Positions 57,560 to 64,000 of a DNA stretch of 64,000 nt are shown here, one piece after another. The DNA is taken from assembly GCF_028609885.1 (NCBI RefSeq), contig NZ_CP063195.1:62001-126000 (forward strand), written 5' to 3'. Positions within the stretch are counted from its first letter, which is position 1; each line of letters opens with the position of its first letter. A program made the translations under genes and the position numbers. The notes beneath the pieces were generated by a model. It was given only the letters and a program-made list of their open reading frames with translations, searched no databases and was not told the DNA's origin. The DNA is from Corynebacterium jeikeium. GTDB lineage: Bacteria > Actinomycetota > Actinomycetes > Mycobacteriales > Mycobacteriaceae.

Positions 57560-58485
57560 CTATTCCGCTTGGCCTTCCGCGCGAGCTTCTTCTCCTTCTT
57601 TCGCTCAACCAGCTGGTTCTTCATCAGCTTGTGGTGCTCCAGGAATTCATCTGAGTAGGGGATCTTGCGGTCCAGGATCCGCTGAATGGTGATCGTCTGG
57701 GTAGTGGTCCACAGGTTATTACCCACCCAGTAGATCATCAGCGCTACGGGACCGACAGCCCCCAAAGCGATGGTGAACGGGGCGAGCAGTACGACAGGTC
57801 CAATCAGCCACATCATCTTCAGTAGCCCGCGAGCTAATCCCGAATTGTGGTCCACCGTGAGGTAATTCCGGTACATGGAATAACCCCAGTTAGAGGTGGT
57901 GAAAATTGCCGCCAAAATCGCCATAGGGAACACCACCCAAAAGACCTGCTCCTTAGTGGTGTGAATTTCCGCGAACTGCGAATCCGCCATCTGTACATAA
58001 GCGGCCATAGGAACTCCGAAGAGCTTCGCGGAAAGTAATGATTGGACTTCCTCGGCATTCAGAGGGCCAAAGCCGTTGACGGAAGCATTGATCTCCGGGT
58101 CCGGGCTGGTGACGTGGATGAGCATGCGGTACAGGCCCAGCAGAACCGGAATCTGGATAAGCGCGGGAATACAACCATCGGAGAACCGATATTCGTGTTC
58201 CTTCTGTAGCTCACGTCGCCGCTTGCCTAACTCCTTGCGACCTTCCGCTGATTTATCGTCGCTGTATTCCTGCTCCAGCCGATAAACCTTCGGTCGGATG
58301 TTAACCAAAATACGGCTGGAATAAGACTGCCGATAAACGAAGGGTAAAAGCAGCGATCGGACGGTGACGATCAAAAGCACAAGTGCCAGCAACCAAGATT
58401 GCGCTGCATCCCAGCCGAAAATGTCTGCAAAAAGGTAATGCCATGCCTTCAGGAATAAAGCAACGGGATACTCGACAATCTTCAT
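57556..58485 (-). CDS. yidC: YidC/Oxa1 family membrane protein insertase
   Basis: 309 aa. Five-helix core: a first helix WLLALVLLIVTVRSLLLPFVYRQS, a basic cytoplasmic loop with coiled-coil (SDDKSAEGRKELGKRRRELQKEHEYRF), IPALIQIPVLLGLYRML, then three more helices ending in WVGNNLWTTTQ. It inserts membrane proteins with or without SecYEG. The C-terminus is Lys-rich (VERKKEKKLARKAKRNS), possibly ribosome-binding. The start at 58485 lies 7 nt after a minus-strand TAAGCT (forward 58493-58498), so 58689 and 58506 are rejected. Probably the second YidC-type paralogue. Confidence 0.86.
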   Translation of the reverse strand: MKIVEYPVALFLKAWHYLFADIFGWDAAQSWLLALVLLIVTVRSLLLPFVYRQSYSSRILVNIRPKVYRLEQEYSDDKSAEGRKELGKRRRELQKEHEYRFSDGCIPALIQIPVLLGLYRMLIHVTSPDPEINASVNGFGPLNAEEVQSLLSAKLFGVPMAAYVQMADSQFAEIHTTKEQVFWVVFPMAILAAIFTTSNWGYSMYRNYLTVDHNSGLARGLLKMMWLIGPVVLLAPFTIALGAVGPVALMIYWVGNNLWTTTQTITIQRILDRKIPYSDEFLEHHKLMKNQLVERKKEKKLARKAKRNS

Positions 58486-58492
58486 GGAGGTG

Positions 58493-58498
58493 AGCTTA
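58493..58498 (-). promoter_or_regulatory. Putative -10 element of yidC
   Basis: TAAGCT on the minus strand, 7 nt before the ATG at 58485. Confidence 0.4.
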
Positions 58499-58551
58499 CC
58501 CGCCATGGACGGTAGCTGCGGGACACGGTAGGGGAACCCCCTGAAACGTAG

Positions 58552-58557
58552 TACGAT
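58552..58557 (+). promoter_or_regulatory. Putative -10 element of the sortase gene
   Basis: TACGAT, 7 nt before the ATG at 58565. With yidC this makes a back-to-back pair of leaderless starts. Confidence 0.42.
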
Positions 58558-58564
58558 GTGACGC

Positions 58565-59365
58565 ATGGCGCGACACCGACGACAGGCGAAAACACGACTC
58601 GATCCGATTAGTGTTTTCGGCGAGGTCTTAATCACCTTTGGCGTCCTTGCACTGCTCTTCGGATTCTGGGATGTTTTTTGGACGGACATCCAATCTGGCC
58701 GTCAACAGGCCGCCGTCGCCCAGGAGCTGGATAACCAGTGGGACGATAAGAACCCCCGCCCGCTCACTGAACCGGCCGAAGGCACAGCCTTTGCACGTCT
58801 TTTCATTCCTTCTTTTGGCTCGGACTTTAACTTTTCCGTGGTTAAGGGAGTTTCCGATGAGGATCTCACCAAGGGGCCGGGCCACTACCAGGAAACACAG
58901 GCGCCCGGTAAGCCGGGTAACTTTGCGATGGCCGGCCACCGCGTGGGGCGCGGCTCCCCATTTAACGACCTAGGCCTGCTGAAAACCTGCGATTCTGTGG
59001 TGGTGGAAACTGCAGGTAGTTGGAATATTTACCGCGTGCTGCCAATCGATGTAGCCCCAGGTGATCGTCAGGCGGAGGCTGAGAAATGTATGCCCCCAGA
59101 GCTGGCGAAGAAGATCTCCAGCGGCGAATACGCGGGCGTCAACGGCCGCTACATCACCACCCCCAGCGACGTTAACGTGATCAATCCTGTCCCCGGCCAG
59201 CAGCGCGTCGAAGTTCACCCGAAGGACGATGCTGCGCTGTTGACCATGACGACCTGCCACCCGCAGTTTTCCAACAAGCAGCGCATGATCGTCCATGCGG
59301 CGTTGGTCCGTTCGGAGCCGAAGAAGGGCGGAGAGCTGCCCGAGGAATTGACGAAGGGAGCTTAA
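58565..59365 (+). CDS. Class E sortase
   Basis: 266 aa. An N-terminal membrane anchor (VFGEVLITFGVLALLFGFWDVF) is followed by the sortase barrel. The catalytic His is in AMAGHRVG, the Cys in TMTTCHPQFSNKQRM, and the Arg is in the same block. Class E enzymes of high-GC actinobacteria usually anchor LAXTG-type surface proteins as the housekeeping sortase. The stop (TAA) is directly followed by the ATG of a small membrane protein, showing tight coupling. A -10-like TACGAT sits 7 nt upstream. Confidence 0.88.
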   Translation: MARHRRQAKTRLDPISVFGEVLITFGVLALLFGFWDVFWTDIQSGRQQAAVAQELDNQWDDKNPRPLTEPAEGTAFARLFIPSFGSDFNFSVVKGVSDEDLTKGPGHYQETQAPGKPGNFAMAGHRVGRGSPFNDLGLLKTCDSVVVETAGSWNIYRVLPIDVAPGDRQAEAEKCMPPELAKKISSGEYAGVNGRYITTPSDVNVINPVPGQQRVEVHPKDDAALLTMTTCHPQFSNKQRMIVHAALVRSEPKKGGELPEELTKGA

Positions 59366-59560
59366 ATGTACGCGATGTTGTGGCGTAACCTGCCGGGGCC
59401 CTGGTGGGTCAAGCTGCTGATCGTCCTGGTGCTGCTGGTGGGCATCTTCTTCCTCCTTATGGAGGTAGTGTTCCCCTGGATCGGGCCGATGATGCCCTGG
59501 ACGGACGTGGAGGTCTCCGAGGGGCTGCTGCGGGTCGCCACTGGAGGGGCTGCTACTTAA
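59366..59560 (+). CDS. 64-aa membrane protein coupled to the sortase
   Basis: One transmembrane helix (WWVKLLIVLVLLVGIFFLLMEVVF) followed by a short WIGPMMPWTDVEVSEG tail. It begins on the base after the sortase stop. Small proteins of this form follow sortase E genes in several actinobacteria as far as I know, so a helper role is plausible; function unproven. Confidence 0.7.
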   Translation: MYAMLWRNLPGPWWVKLLIVLVLLVGIFFLLMEVVFPWIGPMMPWTDVEVSEGLLRVATGGAAT

Positions 59561-59586
59561 GCTTTAGCACCGCAGCTCTAGCACCG

Positions 59587-60180
59587 CTAGAGCTTGAGAT
59601 TCTTGATCGTCTCCTCGGCGATCTTCTGCGCCTTTACGGACTGCTCCTGTGCCGTGGTAACCACCACGGCCGTCTCGTCCTTCCACACTGCGTACACCGC
59701 ACCGGATTGCCCGTCGCCACCACGGCGCCCGCCGCTCCACCCCTCCGGCTCGAGGGCCTTAAGAGTGGAATCGATTGGCGCGGCATGGTCCACTACCGCG
59801 ATTGCATCGGAGTTGGTTCGCATGTGGCGCACCATCACCGTGGCCTGCGGGTAGTCTTCGTAGGACCAGAAAACGCATGCAGGAGGGTCGAAGCGTTCAT
59901 CCGTGCCCGTGCCAGTCAGGCGCTGGCCATTTGTGTTCTGCAACCATTCGCCGTCCAGGTATGGGCAAACCTCTTGGCCGCCCTGCCCCACTGGCTCCGG
60001 GGCAGCGTCAATTGGCAGTTCCGTTCCCTTCACCGGGTCGACGGTGCGCTCTGCGGAGGTTTCGGAGGTTGGCTCGTCGGTCTCTGTGCTCCCGCAGGCA
60101 CTGGCGCTAAAGGCCAGTGCGATGCCTGCCACGAGCGCTAGGGAAGCTCTTTTTACTTTGTGACGCCCCAATTTCGGCAA
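59587..60180 (-). CDS. DUF2020 lipoprotein
   Basis: About 197 aa. The signal peptide ends at the lipobox-like AFSASAC, so it is a predicted lipoprotein. The mature part has a Thr/Glu-rich spacer and a globular domain with two cysteines (QEVCPYL and PPACVFW) and a VYAVWKDETAVVVTTAQ core, resembling DUF2020 of corynebacteria. Function unknown. The start is uncertain: TTG codons at 60195 and 60180 are in frame, and a -10-like TACTCT (minus, 60198-60203) favours 60180. Downstream of lsr2 on the same strand. Confidence 0.7.
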   Translation of the reverse strand: MPKLGRHKVKRASLALVAGIALAFSASACGSTETDEPTSETSAERTVDPVKGTELPIDAAPEPVGQGGQEVCPYLDGEWLQNTNGQRLTGTGTDERFDPPACVFWSYEDYPQATVMVRHMRTNSDAIAVVDHAAPIDSTLKALEPEGWSGGRRGGDGQSGAVYAVWKDETAVVVTTAQEQSVKAQKIAEETIKNLKL

Positions 60181-60207
60181 CCTTGAATCCTTCAAAAAGA
60201 GTAGCGT

Positions 60208-60552
60208 TTACTTGCCCTGAGCTTTTTCAAACTTTTCAATAACGTCGGCCGAAATACGGCCACGTTCAGATACCTCAACGTTGTTTTCGCGTGCCCATTC
60301 ACGGATCATACGGTTGCGCTCCGGATTGGAGTTGCGGCCAGTGGTGCGACGGCCGGCGCTGCCGCGAGTCCTGCGGCGGGCAACCTGAATGTAGGGTTCC
60401 AACGCCTTTTCGAAAGCCTCGCGGTTCTTGGCGGACAAATCCAAAGTGTAATCAATTCCATTGACACTGAAATCAACGACGTTGACCTCGTCCTCGGAAA
60501 GTGGGGCATTGTCAAGGTCGTCGAAGAACTGGGTAATTTCACGGCGGGCCAT
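60208..60552 (-). CDS. lsr2: Lsr2-type nucleoid-associated protein (xenogeneic silencer)
   Basis: 114 aa. The N-terminal oligomerisation domain (ITQFFDDLDNAPLSEDEVNVVDFSVNGIDYTLDLS) is followed by a Ser/Arg-rich linker and the C-terminal DNA-binding domain with REWARENNVEVSERGRIS, where the RGR motif reads AT-rich minor grooves. It functions like H-NS in silencing horizontally acquired DNA; CgpS of C. glutamicum is the homologue. The ATG at 60552 has GGAAGG 9 nt upstream; the longer frame to 60639 is not supported. Confidence 0.92.
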   Translation of the reverse strand: MARREITQFFDDLDNAPLSEDEVNVVDFSVNGIDYTLDLSAKNREAFEKALEPYIQVARRRTRGSAGRRTTGRNSNPERNRMIREWARENNVEVSERGRISADVIEKFEKAQGK

Positions 60553-60683
60553 CGGGGCATTCCTTCCATTCGAAATGATTGTTGCCTGTAGTTTCCAGGC
60601 TGTTGCTTGCGCTGCCTGCGTTACCGGCGCTACTTGCAATATTTAGTGAGTGGATATTCGCACACCAGTCTAACTCATTAAAG

Positions 60684-60707
60684 ACAAAACTCAATGGCGA
60701 GTTTTGT
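60684..60707. promoter_or_regulatory. AT-rich inverted repeat upstream of lsr2
   Basis: ACAAAACTC / GAGTTTTGT arms with a 6-nt loop, about 130 bp before lsr2 within a 265-bp AT-rich gap (60553-60818). Possible autoregulatory or other operator. Confidence 0.35.
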
Positions 60708-60772
60708 TTAAAGCTAAATTATCTGTAAAGGTGCTGGAAAGGTGGCGTCATTAAGAAAAGAAAAGATAAAAA

Positions 60773-60798
60773 TACCCCCAGGTGGGCACCTGGGGGTA
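60773..60798 (-). terminator. Terminator of phoD
   Basis: TACCCCCAGGTG / CACCTGGGGGTA 12-bp arms, followed on the minus strand by a T-rich tract. Confidence 0.85.
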
Positions 60799-60818
60799 AT
60801 ACGACGCTTTAGCGGTTT

Positions 60819-62591
60819 TTAGCGAGCGGAGTGCTTAGCAGGGTCGATGCGCACGGTGGAGGTGTGGATTCCCTCGCCCCACTTCGCGGTGGCGGCCTTG
60901 CCGAAGTGCAGTGGCTGGTTTGGCTGTAGCTTGCCGTCTGGGCCGAGGAAGATCCAGTTGGCGTCCACGGCATCCTTCGTGACACGCACGACGGTGTAGC
61001 CGTGGGAGTCGAAATCTAGGTACTTCACGTGGCGGTTCATGTTGGTGAAGGCGTACTCCACGGTGTGAGACAACGCGTTATCCTCCGGCAGCTTCAGAAT
61101 GTCGTCGATGTTGGAGGAGGTAACGGAGGTGCAGACGATCTCCACGCCGGCAGTGCCGCCGTTCGGGTAGGTTCCCGGCTTGGCCGGAATGTCATTGGCC
61201 CAGGAGGAGTGGATGTCGCCGGTGAGCCAGACAGTGTTGCGGATCTTGTTGTCCACCAAATACTTGATTACACGGCGACGCTCGGCGGCGTAGCCATCCC
61301 ACTGGTCGAAGTTGTAGGGCATGCCTTCTTCCGGCAGTCCCAGAAGCTGGGTGACGGCCTTGGTGGCCTCCGGGTCCAGCGGCGGAATCAGGACCGGGCT
61401 GAACATCACAGAGTTGCCGATGAGGTTCCATCGGGCCGTGGAGGTGGACAGCTTCTTGGTCAGCCAACCGAACTGCTCAGAGCCCAGCATGGTGCGGGAC
61501 TCATCGTCGGTCTTGCGGGCGGAAGTGAAGCCGGGCTTTTCGTTGCGGTAGGTGCGCAGATCCAGCATGTTCAGCTCGACCAGGTTACCGAAGGACAGGT
61601 TGCGGTAGATGTGGCCCTGCTTGGAAACCGGGGTGGCGCGGATTGGCAGCCACTCCAGGTATGCCTGCATGGCGGCGTTGCGGCGGGCGATGAAGTCGCC
61701 CTCCTTGTCTGCCTGGTGGTTCTCCGCGCCGTGCGACCAGTTATCGTTGGCGACCTCATGGTCATCCCAGGTAACGATCCACGGGCAGGCAGCATGCGCG
61801 GCCTGCAGGTCCGGGTCGGTGTGGTGCAGGGCGTAGCGCTGGCGGTAGTCGGCCAGGGAGACGATCTCGTTGGCCGGCTCGTGCAGGCGGACAGAGCCGG
61901 TCTTACCGGTGTACTCACCGCGCGGGTACTCGTAGATGTAGTCGCCGACGTGCAGCGCGTAGTCGATGTCGCCGCGCTTGGCCATATCGCGGTAGGCGCT
62001 GAAGAAGCCGGCTTCCCAGTTAGAGCAGCTAAACAGCGCGAATCGCAGTTCGGAAACATCGGCGCCCTTGGCTGGTGCGGTACGGGTCTTGCCTACCGGG
62101 GAAGTCTGGTCCTTGCGAGGGCCGTCGACAGTGATGAAGCGGTAGAAGTAGCCGGTGTAGGGCTTTAGGCCACGGGCTTCTACCTTCACGGTCATGTCGC
62201 TGGATGGCTCTGCCTTGGCGGTGCCGGAAGTGACGATCTGGGTGAACTTTTCGTCGCTGGCGACCTCCCACTTCACAGTGGTGGCCTGGCCTCGGCCATC
62301 GCCCGGGTAGTCGTTTTCGTTAGAGGTCACGCGAGTCCACAGCAGGACGCTATCCGGGTATGGGTCGCCGGAAGCAACGCCGTGCTGGAAGGCCTGCTTG
62401 CCCATCTTCTTGTTGATGGGCGGGTTCGCGGGCTTGGCGGACCCCAGCGGCGCGGCAGAGGCAGTGGAGTTGGCGGCAACGGCGCCGATGCCGACGGCAG
62501 CTGCACCAGCGGCGCTGGTCTGTAGAACCTGGCGGCGGGTGAACTGGCCGGACTGGGCCGGGGTGGAATTATCCTGAGGCTTCTTCGTCAT
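60819..62591 (-). CDS. phoD: PhoD-type alkaline phosphatase, Tat-exported
   Basis: 590 aa. A twin-arginine signal (FTRRQVLQ, then a hydrophobic Ala/Gly run) precedes the N-terminal beta domain. Metal-binding residues are in LFSCSNWEAGFFSAY, HVGDYIYEY and the block WDDHEVANDNW; WLTGDIHSSWAND carries more. Substrates are phosphodiesters or monoesters, giving phosphate to the cell. ATG at 62591. No Pho box was recognised by eye. A strong terminator follows. Confidence 0.9.
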   Translation of the reverse strand: MTKKPQDNSTPAQSGQFTRRQVLQTSAAGAAAVGIGAVAANSTASAAPLGSAKPANPPINKKMGKQAFQHGVASGDPYPDSVLLWTRVTSNENDYPGDGRGQATTVKWEVASDEKFTQIVTSGTAKAEPSSDMTVKVEARGLKPYTGYFYRFITVDGPRKDQTSPVGKTRTAPAKGADVSELRFALFSCSNWEAGFFSAYRDMAKRGDIDYALHVGDYIYEYPRGEYTGKTGSVRLHEPANEIVSLADYRQRYALHHTDPDLQAAHAACPWIVTWDDHEVANDNWSHGAENHQADKEGDFIARRNAAMQAYLEWLPIRATPVSKQGHIYRNLSFGNLVELNMLDLRTYRNEKPGFTSARKTDDESRTMLGSEQFGWLTKKLSTSTARWNLIGNSVMFSPVLIPPLDPEATKAVTQLLGLPEEGMPYNFDQWDGYAAERRRVIKYLVDNKIRNTVWLTGDIHSSWANDIPAKPGTYPNGGTAGVEIVCTSVTSSNIDDILKLPEDNALSHTVEYAFTNMNRHVKYLDFDSHGYTVVRVTKDAVDANWIFLGPDGKLQPNQPLHFGKAATAKWGEGIHTSTVRIDPAKHSAR

Positions 62592-62661
62592 AGCCCAATA
62601 AAACCACGCGCAAACGGGTTTCGCTGGGCAAGTTCCCCCCAGCTTGAGCTAGCTCGAGTGC

Positions 62662-63288
62662 CTACTTGCGCTTGGCCTTAATCTGGGCCTCTACCAGATC
62701 CAGTTCATTGGATACGGAGCGCAGCACTCGCTTTGCCTGACCTTCGCTCATGGACCGGGAGTTCTCAACGGCCGTGTCTAGGTCGTCCATACGCTCGGAG
62801 ATGTCCTTGGCGAAGCCGGTAGGCACGCCGTCATCCAAAGACCTACGGATCTTCTTGATACGCGCTTGCTGCAGGCCGCCATCGCCCGGGAACTGCGCGG
62901 TTGCCTGGGTGGCCAGGCCGCTGCGGCGGGCCGCAGAGCTATTAGATGCCTCCTGCAGGGCAGTCATGCCACGGTAGAACAGCGGGATGGCAAAAGGTGC
63001 GGCAACGCGGGCGGCGCCAGCGACCTTCAGTACGTTCTTGGAGTTGAAACGACCGGCCTTGATCTGCTCCAGCGAGGCCTTCGCCATCTTCTCGTTGTGC
63101 TTGCGCTGCGCCTTGAGTTCCTTGGCATCCAACTTGCGTACCTGCTTGGCCGTCTTGCGCAGGTAGGCCTCCTTGCGCTTCTCCAGCTTCGAGTCGGCCT
63201 TTACCTGTGCCTTGGCGCGAACCTTCGCTGCCTTCTCGATGGCCTTCTTTTCCTGACGGCGCTTGCGCATACCGCTGAGCAGTCCCAT
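62662..63288 (-). CDS. DUF6474-like basic coiled-coil protein
   Basis: 208 aa. The N-terminal 90 residues are a Lys/Arg/Ala/Glu-rich coiled coil (RRQEKKAIEKAAKVRAK, KLEKRKEAYLRKTAKQVRK). A short hydrophobic stretch follows (VAGAARVAAPFAIPLFYRG), then a helical C-terminus (SISERMDDLDTAVENSRSMSE-like). Recognised as a corynebacterial family by appearance only, with low certainty of the family number. No function assigned. The ATG at 63288 lies near the start of the next divergent gene. Confidence 0.6.
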   Translation of the reverse strand: MGLLSGMRKRRQEKKAIEKAAKVRAKAQVKADSKLEKRKEAYLRKTAKQVRKLDAKELKAQRKHNEKMAKASLEQIKAGRFNSKNVLKVAGAARVAAPFAIPLFYRGMTALQEASNSSAARRSGLATQATAQFPGDGGLQQARIKKIRRSLDDGVPTGFAKDISERMDDLDTAVENSRSMSEGQAKRVLRSVSNELDLVEAQIKAKRK

Positions 63289-63461
63289 GTCACTCCGATG
63301 CGAATTGATCTGTCTTGATCTGTCTTACTGTTCAACCAGATTACTTAAGAAACATCTTTACTGTACTTGCTTCACTGTACTCCGACACCCCGAGGCAGAA
63401 GCTCAACCCTTTAGGGAGGCGCGCAGCCAGCCTCAGGGACGCGCTAGGCTTAGAAACTATT

Positions 63462-64000
63462 GTGAGTGTGAGCCTGCCTGAAGATCTTCCGCCGCTCGGC
63501 CCTAGCGACCTCGTGGGCTGCCGCCACCGTGCGGTACTGCGGCGTCATCAGAATCGGCGCTCCACAGAACAGCAGGAACCACCTGTTGCCCCGCGCATCC
63601 ATACCGCGCAGGATCTCGAGGCCTACGTGGAGTCCGTTCAGCACAAAGCCACCGCGGCGCTCCGCCGGGAACAGGTGTTTCGCTGTCTGCCGAGTAGGCC
63701 GCGGATGGGCGACAAAGTGTTCCCCACCAGGGTGGATATCGACCCTAGCGAGCCCGACACAGCCGTTGAGCAGACCTTGGAGGCACTGGCTTCGGGCGCT
63801 CGCCTGATCACCCGTCCCGTGTTGGCCGAAGGTCCTTTCCGGGTGGAGCTGGACCTGCTGGTTCGCGCGGACCTTGGCAAGGGGGTCGACGAGTTTATGC
63901 AGTACACCCCTGTCGCCATCTCCTCGCACTCCGTGGCACGTCGCGCGCGGGCTACGCAGCTGGCGGACTGTCGAGTGGCGGACATAGGTGCGCTGGGCTT
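63462..64000 (+). CDS. Partial N-terminus of a nuclease-like protein (possible RecB-like), 3' end outside window
   Basis: The frame is open from GTG at 63462 (or GTG 63468) to the window end: at least 179 codons without a stop. The start SVSLPEDLPPLGPSDLVGCRHRAVLRRHQ resembles the N-termini of TM0106-type RecB-like nucleases, in which a Cys near SDLVGCRHR would bind an iron-sulfur cluster. RVDIDPSEPDTAVEQTLEAL and VELDLLVRADLGKG follow. The catalytic PD-(D/E)xK part would be beyond the window. Assignment is tentative. TAGGCT at 63445-63450 may be the -10. Confidence 0.5.
   Translation, partial: MSVSLPEDLPPLGPSDLVGCRHRAVLRRHQNRRSTEQQEPPVAPRIHTAQDLEAYVESVQHKATAALRREQVFRCLPSRPRMGDKVFPTRVDIDPSEPDTAVEQTLEALASGARLITRPVLAEGPFRVELDLLVRADLGKGVDEFMQYTPVAISSHSVARRARATQLADCRVADIGALG

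Noticed and set aside
57556..58689. Longer yidC reading frame from 58689
   Set aside because: It would overlap the start of the sortase gene on the other strand, and the extra 68 residues are basic and low-complexity; TAAGCT 7 nt before 58485 supports the shorter form.
60553..60639. N-terminal extension of Lsr2
   Set aside because: The added residues are not Lsr2-like and a good GGAAGG site fits the ATG at 60552.

Overview
This is about 64 kb of chromosome from a mycolic-acid actinobacterium, almost certainly a Corynebacterium. The evidence is a single emb arabinosyltransferase directly downstream of aftA, an Lsr2-type nucleoid protein, a class E sortase, a tRNA-free rRNA spacer, sites of the GlxR (CRP-like) type, a mycobacteria-like antitermination motif in the rRNA leader, and many starts that look leaderless. 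Species is not determined; a lipophilic C. jeikeium/urealyticum-like strain is possible. Most of the window is ordinary core chromosome. Positions and motifs were read by eye and family names come from motif recognition, not searches.

Layout. 1-5.3 kb: 3' part of metB, a small secreted protein, a tandem pair of paralogous Gly/Gln-rich single-pass membrane proteins, an SDR oxidoreductase and a YbjQ-family protein. 5.3-9.6 kb: a two-gene unit of a Nudix hydrolase and a PLD-nuclease/DEAD-helicase/DUF3427 protein, divergent from a SIRT5-like sirtuin. 9.6-18.3 kb: acyltransferase-3/SGNH protein, gamma-carbonic anhydrase, FMN-reductase-like protein, nitronate monooxygenase, DUF488, a secreted esterase, GlsB-like membrane protein and a DNA glycosylase (Tag) lacking the family zinc ligands. 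18.3-28.3 kb: FadH-like dienoyl-CoA reductase, gltBD, LysE-type exporter, S4 RNA-binding protein. 28.3-35 kb: VOC protein, M13 peptidase, a membrane protein with PrsW protease, and a secreted GH25 muramidase. 34.9-35.5 kb is a repeat-filled intergenic region. 35.5-45.4 kb: emb, aftA, a NYN-domain protein, and a YtrA-like GntR regulator with its ABC transporter.

45.4-51.4 kb is a complete 16S-23S-5S operon with promoter, antitermination motifs and terminator. 51.4-54.4 kb is a DHA2-type MFS exporter gene split by an intact IS256-family element (1423 bp, 8-bp target duplication); removing the element and one duplication copy restores the frame exactly. 54.4-64 kb: RluA-type pseudouridine synthase, a 51-aa amphipathic ORF (porin-like candidate), a double-domain universal stress protein, a TetR regulator with a histone-like Lys/Ala tail, YidC-type insertase, class E sortase with a small membrane partner, DUF2020 lipoprotein, lsr2, phoD, a coiled-coil protein and the start of a gene that leaves the window.

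Functional themes: envelope building (aftA, emb, acyltransferase, sortase, YidC, GH25, esterase), nitrogen assimilation (gltBD) and gene regulation by GlxR, GntR, TetR and Lsr2. A repeated TANNNT - 7 nt - start codon geometry supports leaderless transcription of about fifteen genes and was used to choose their starts.
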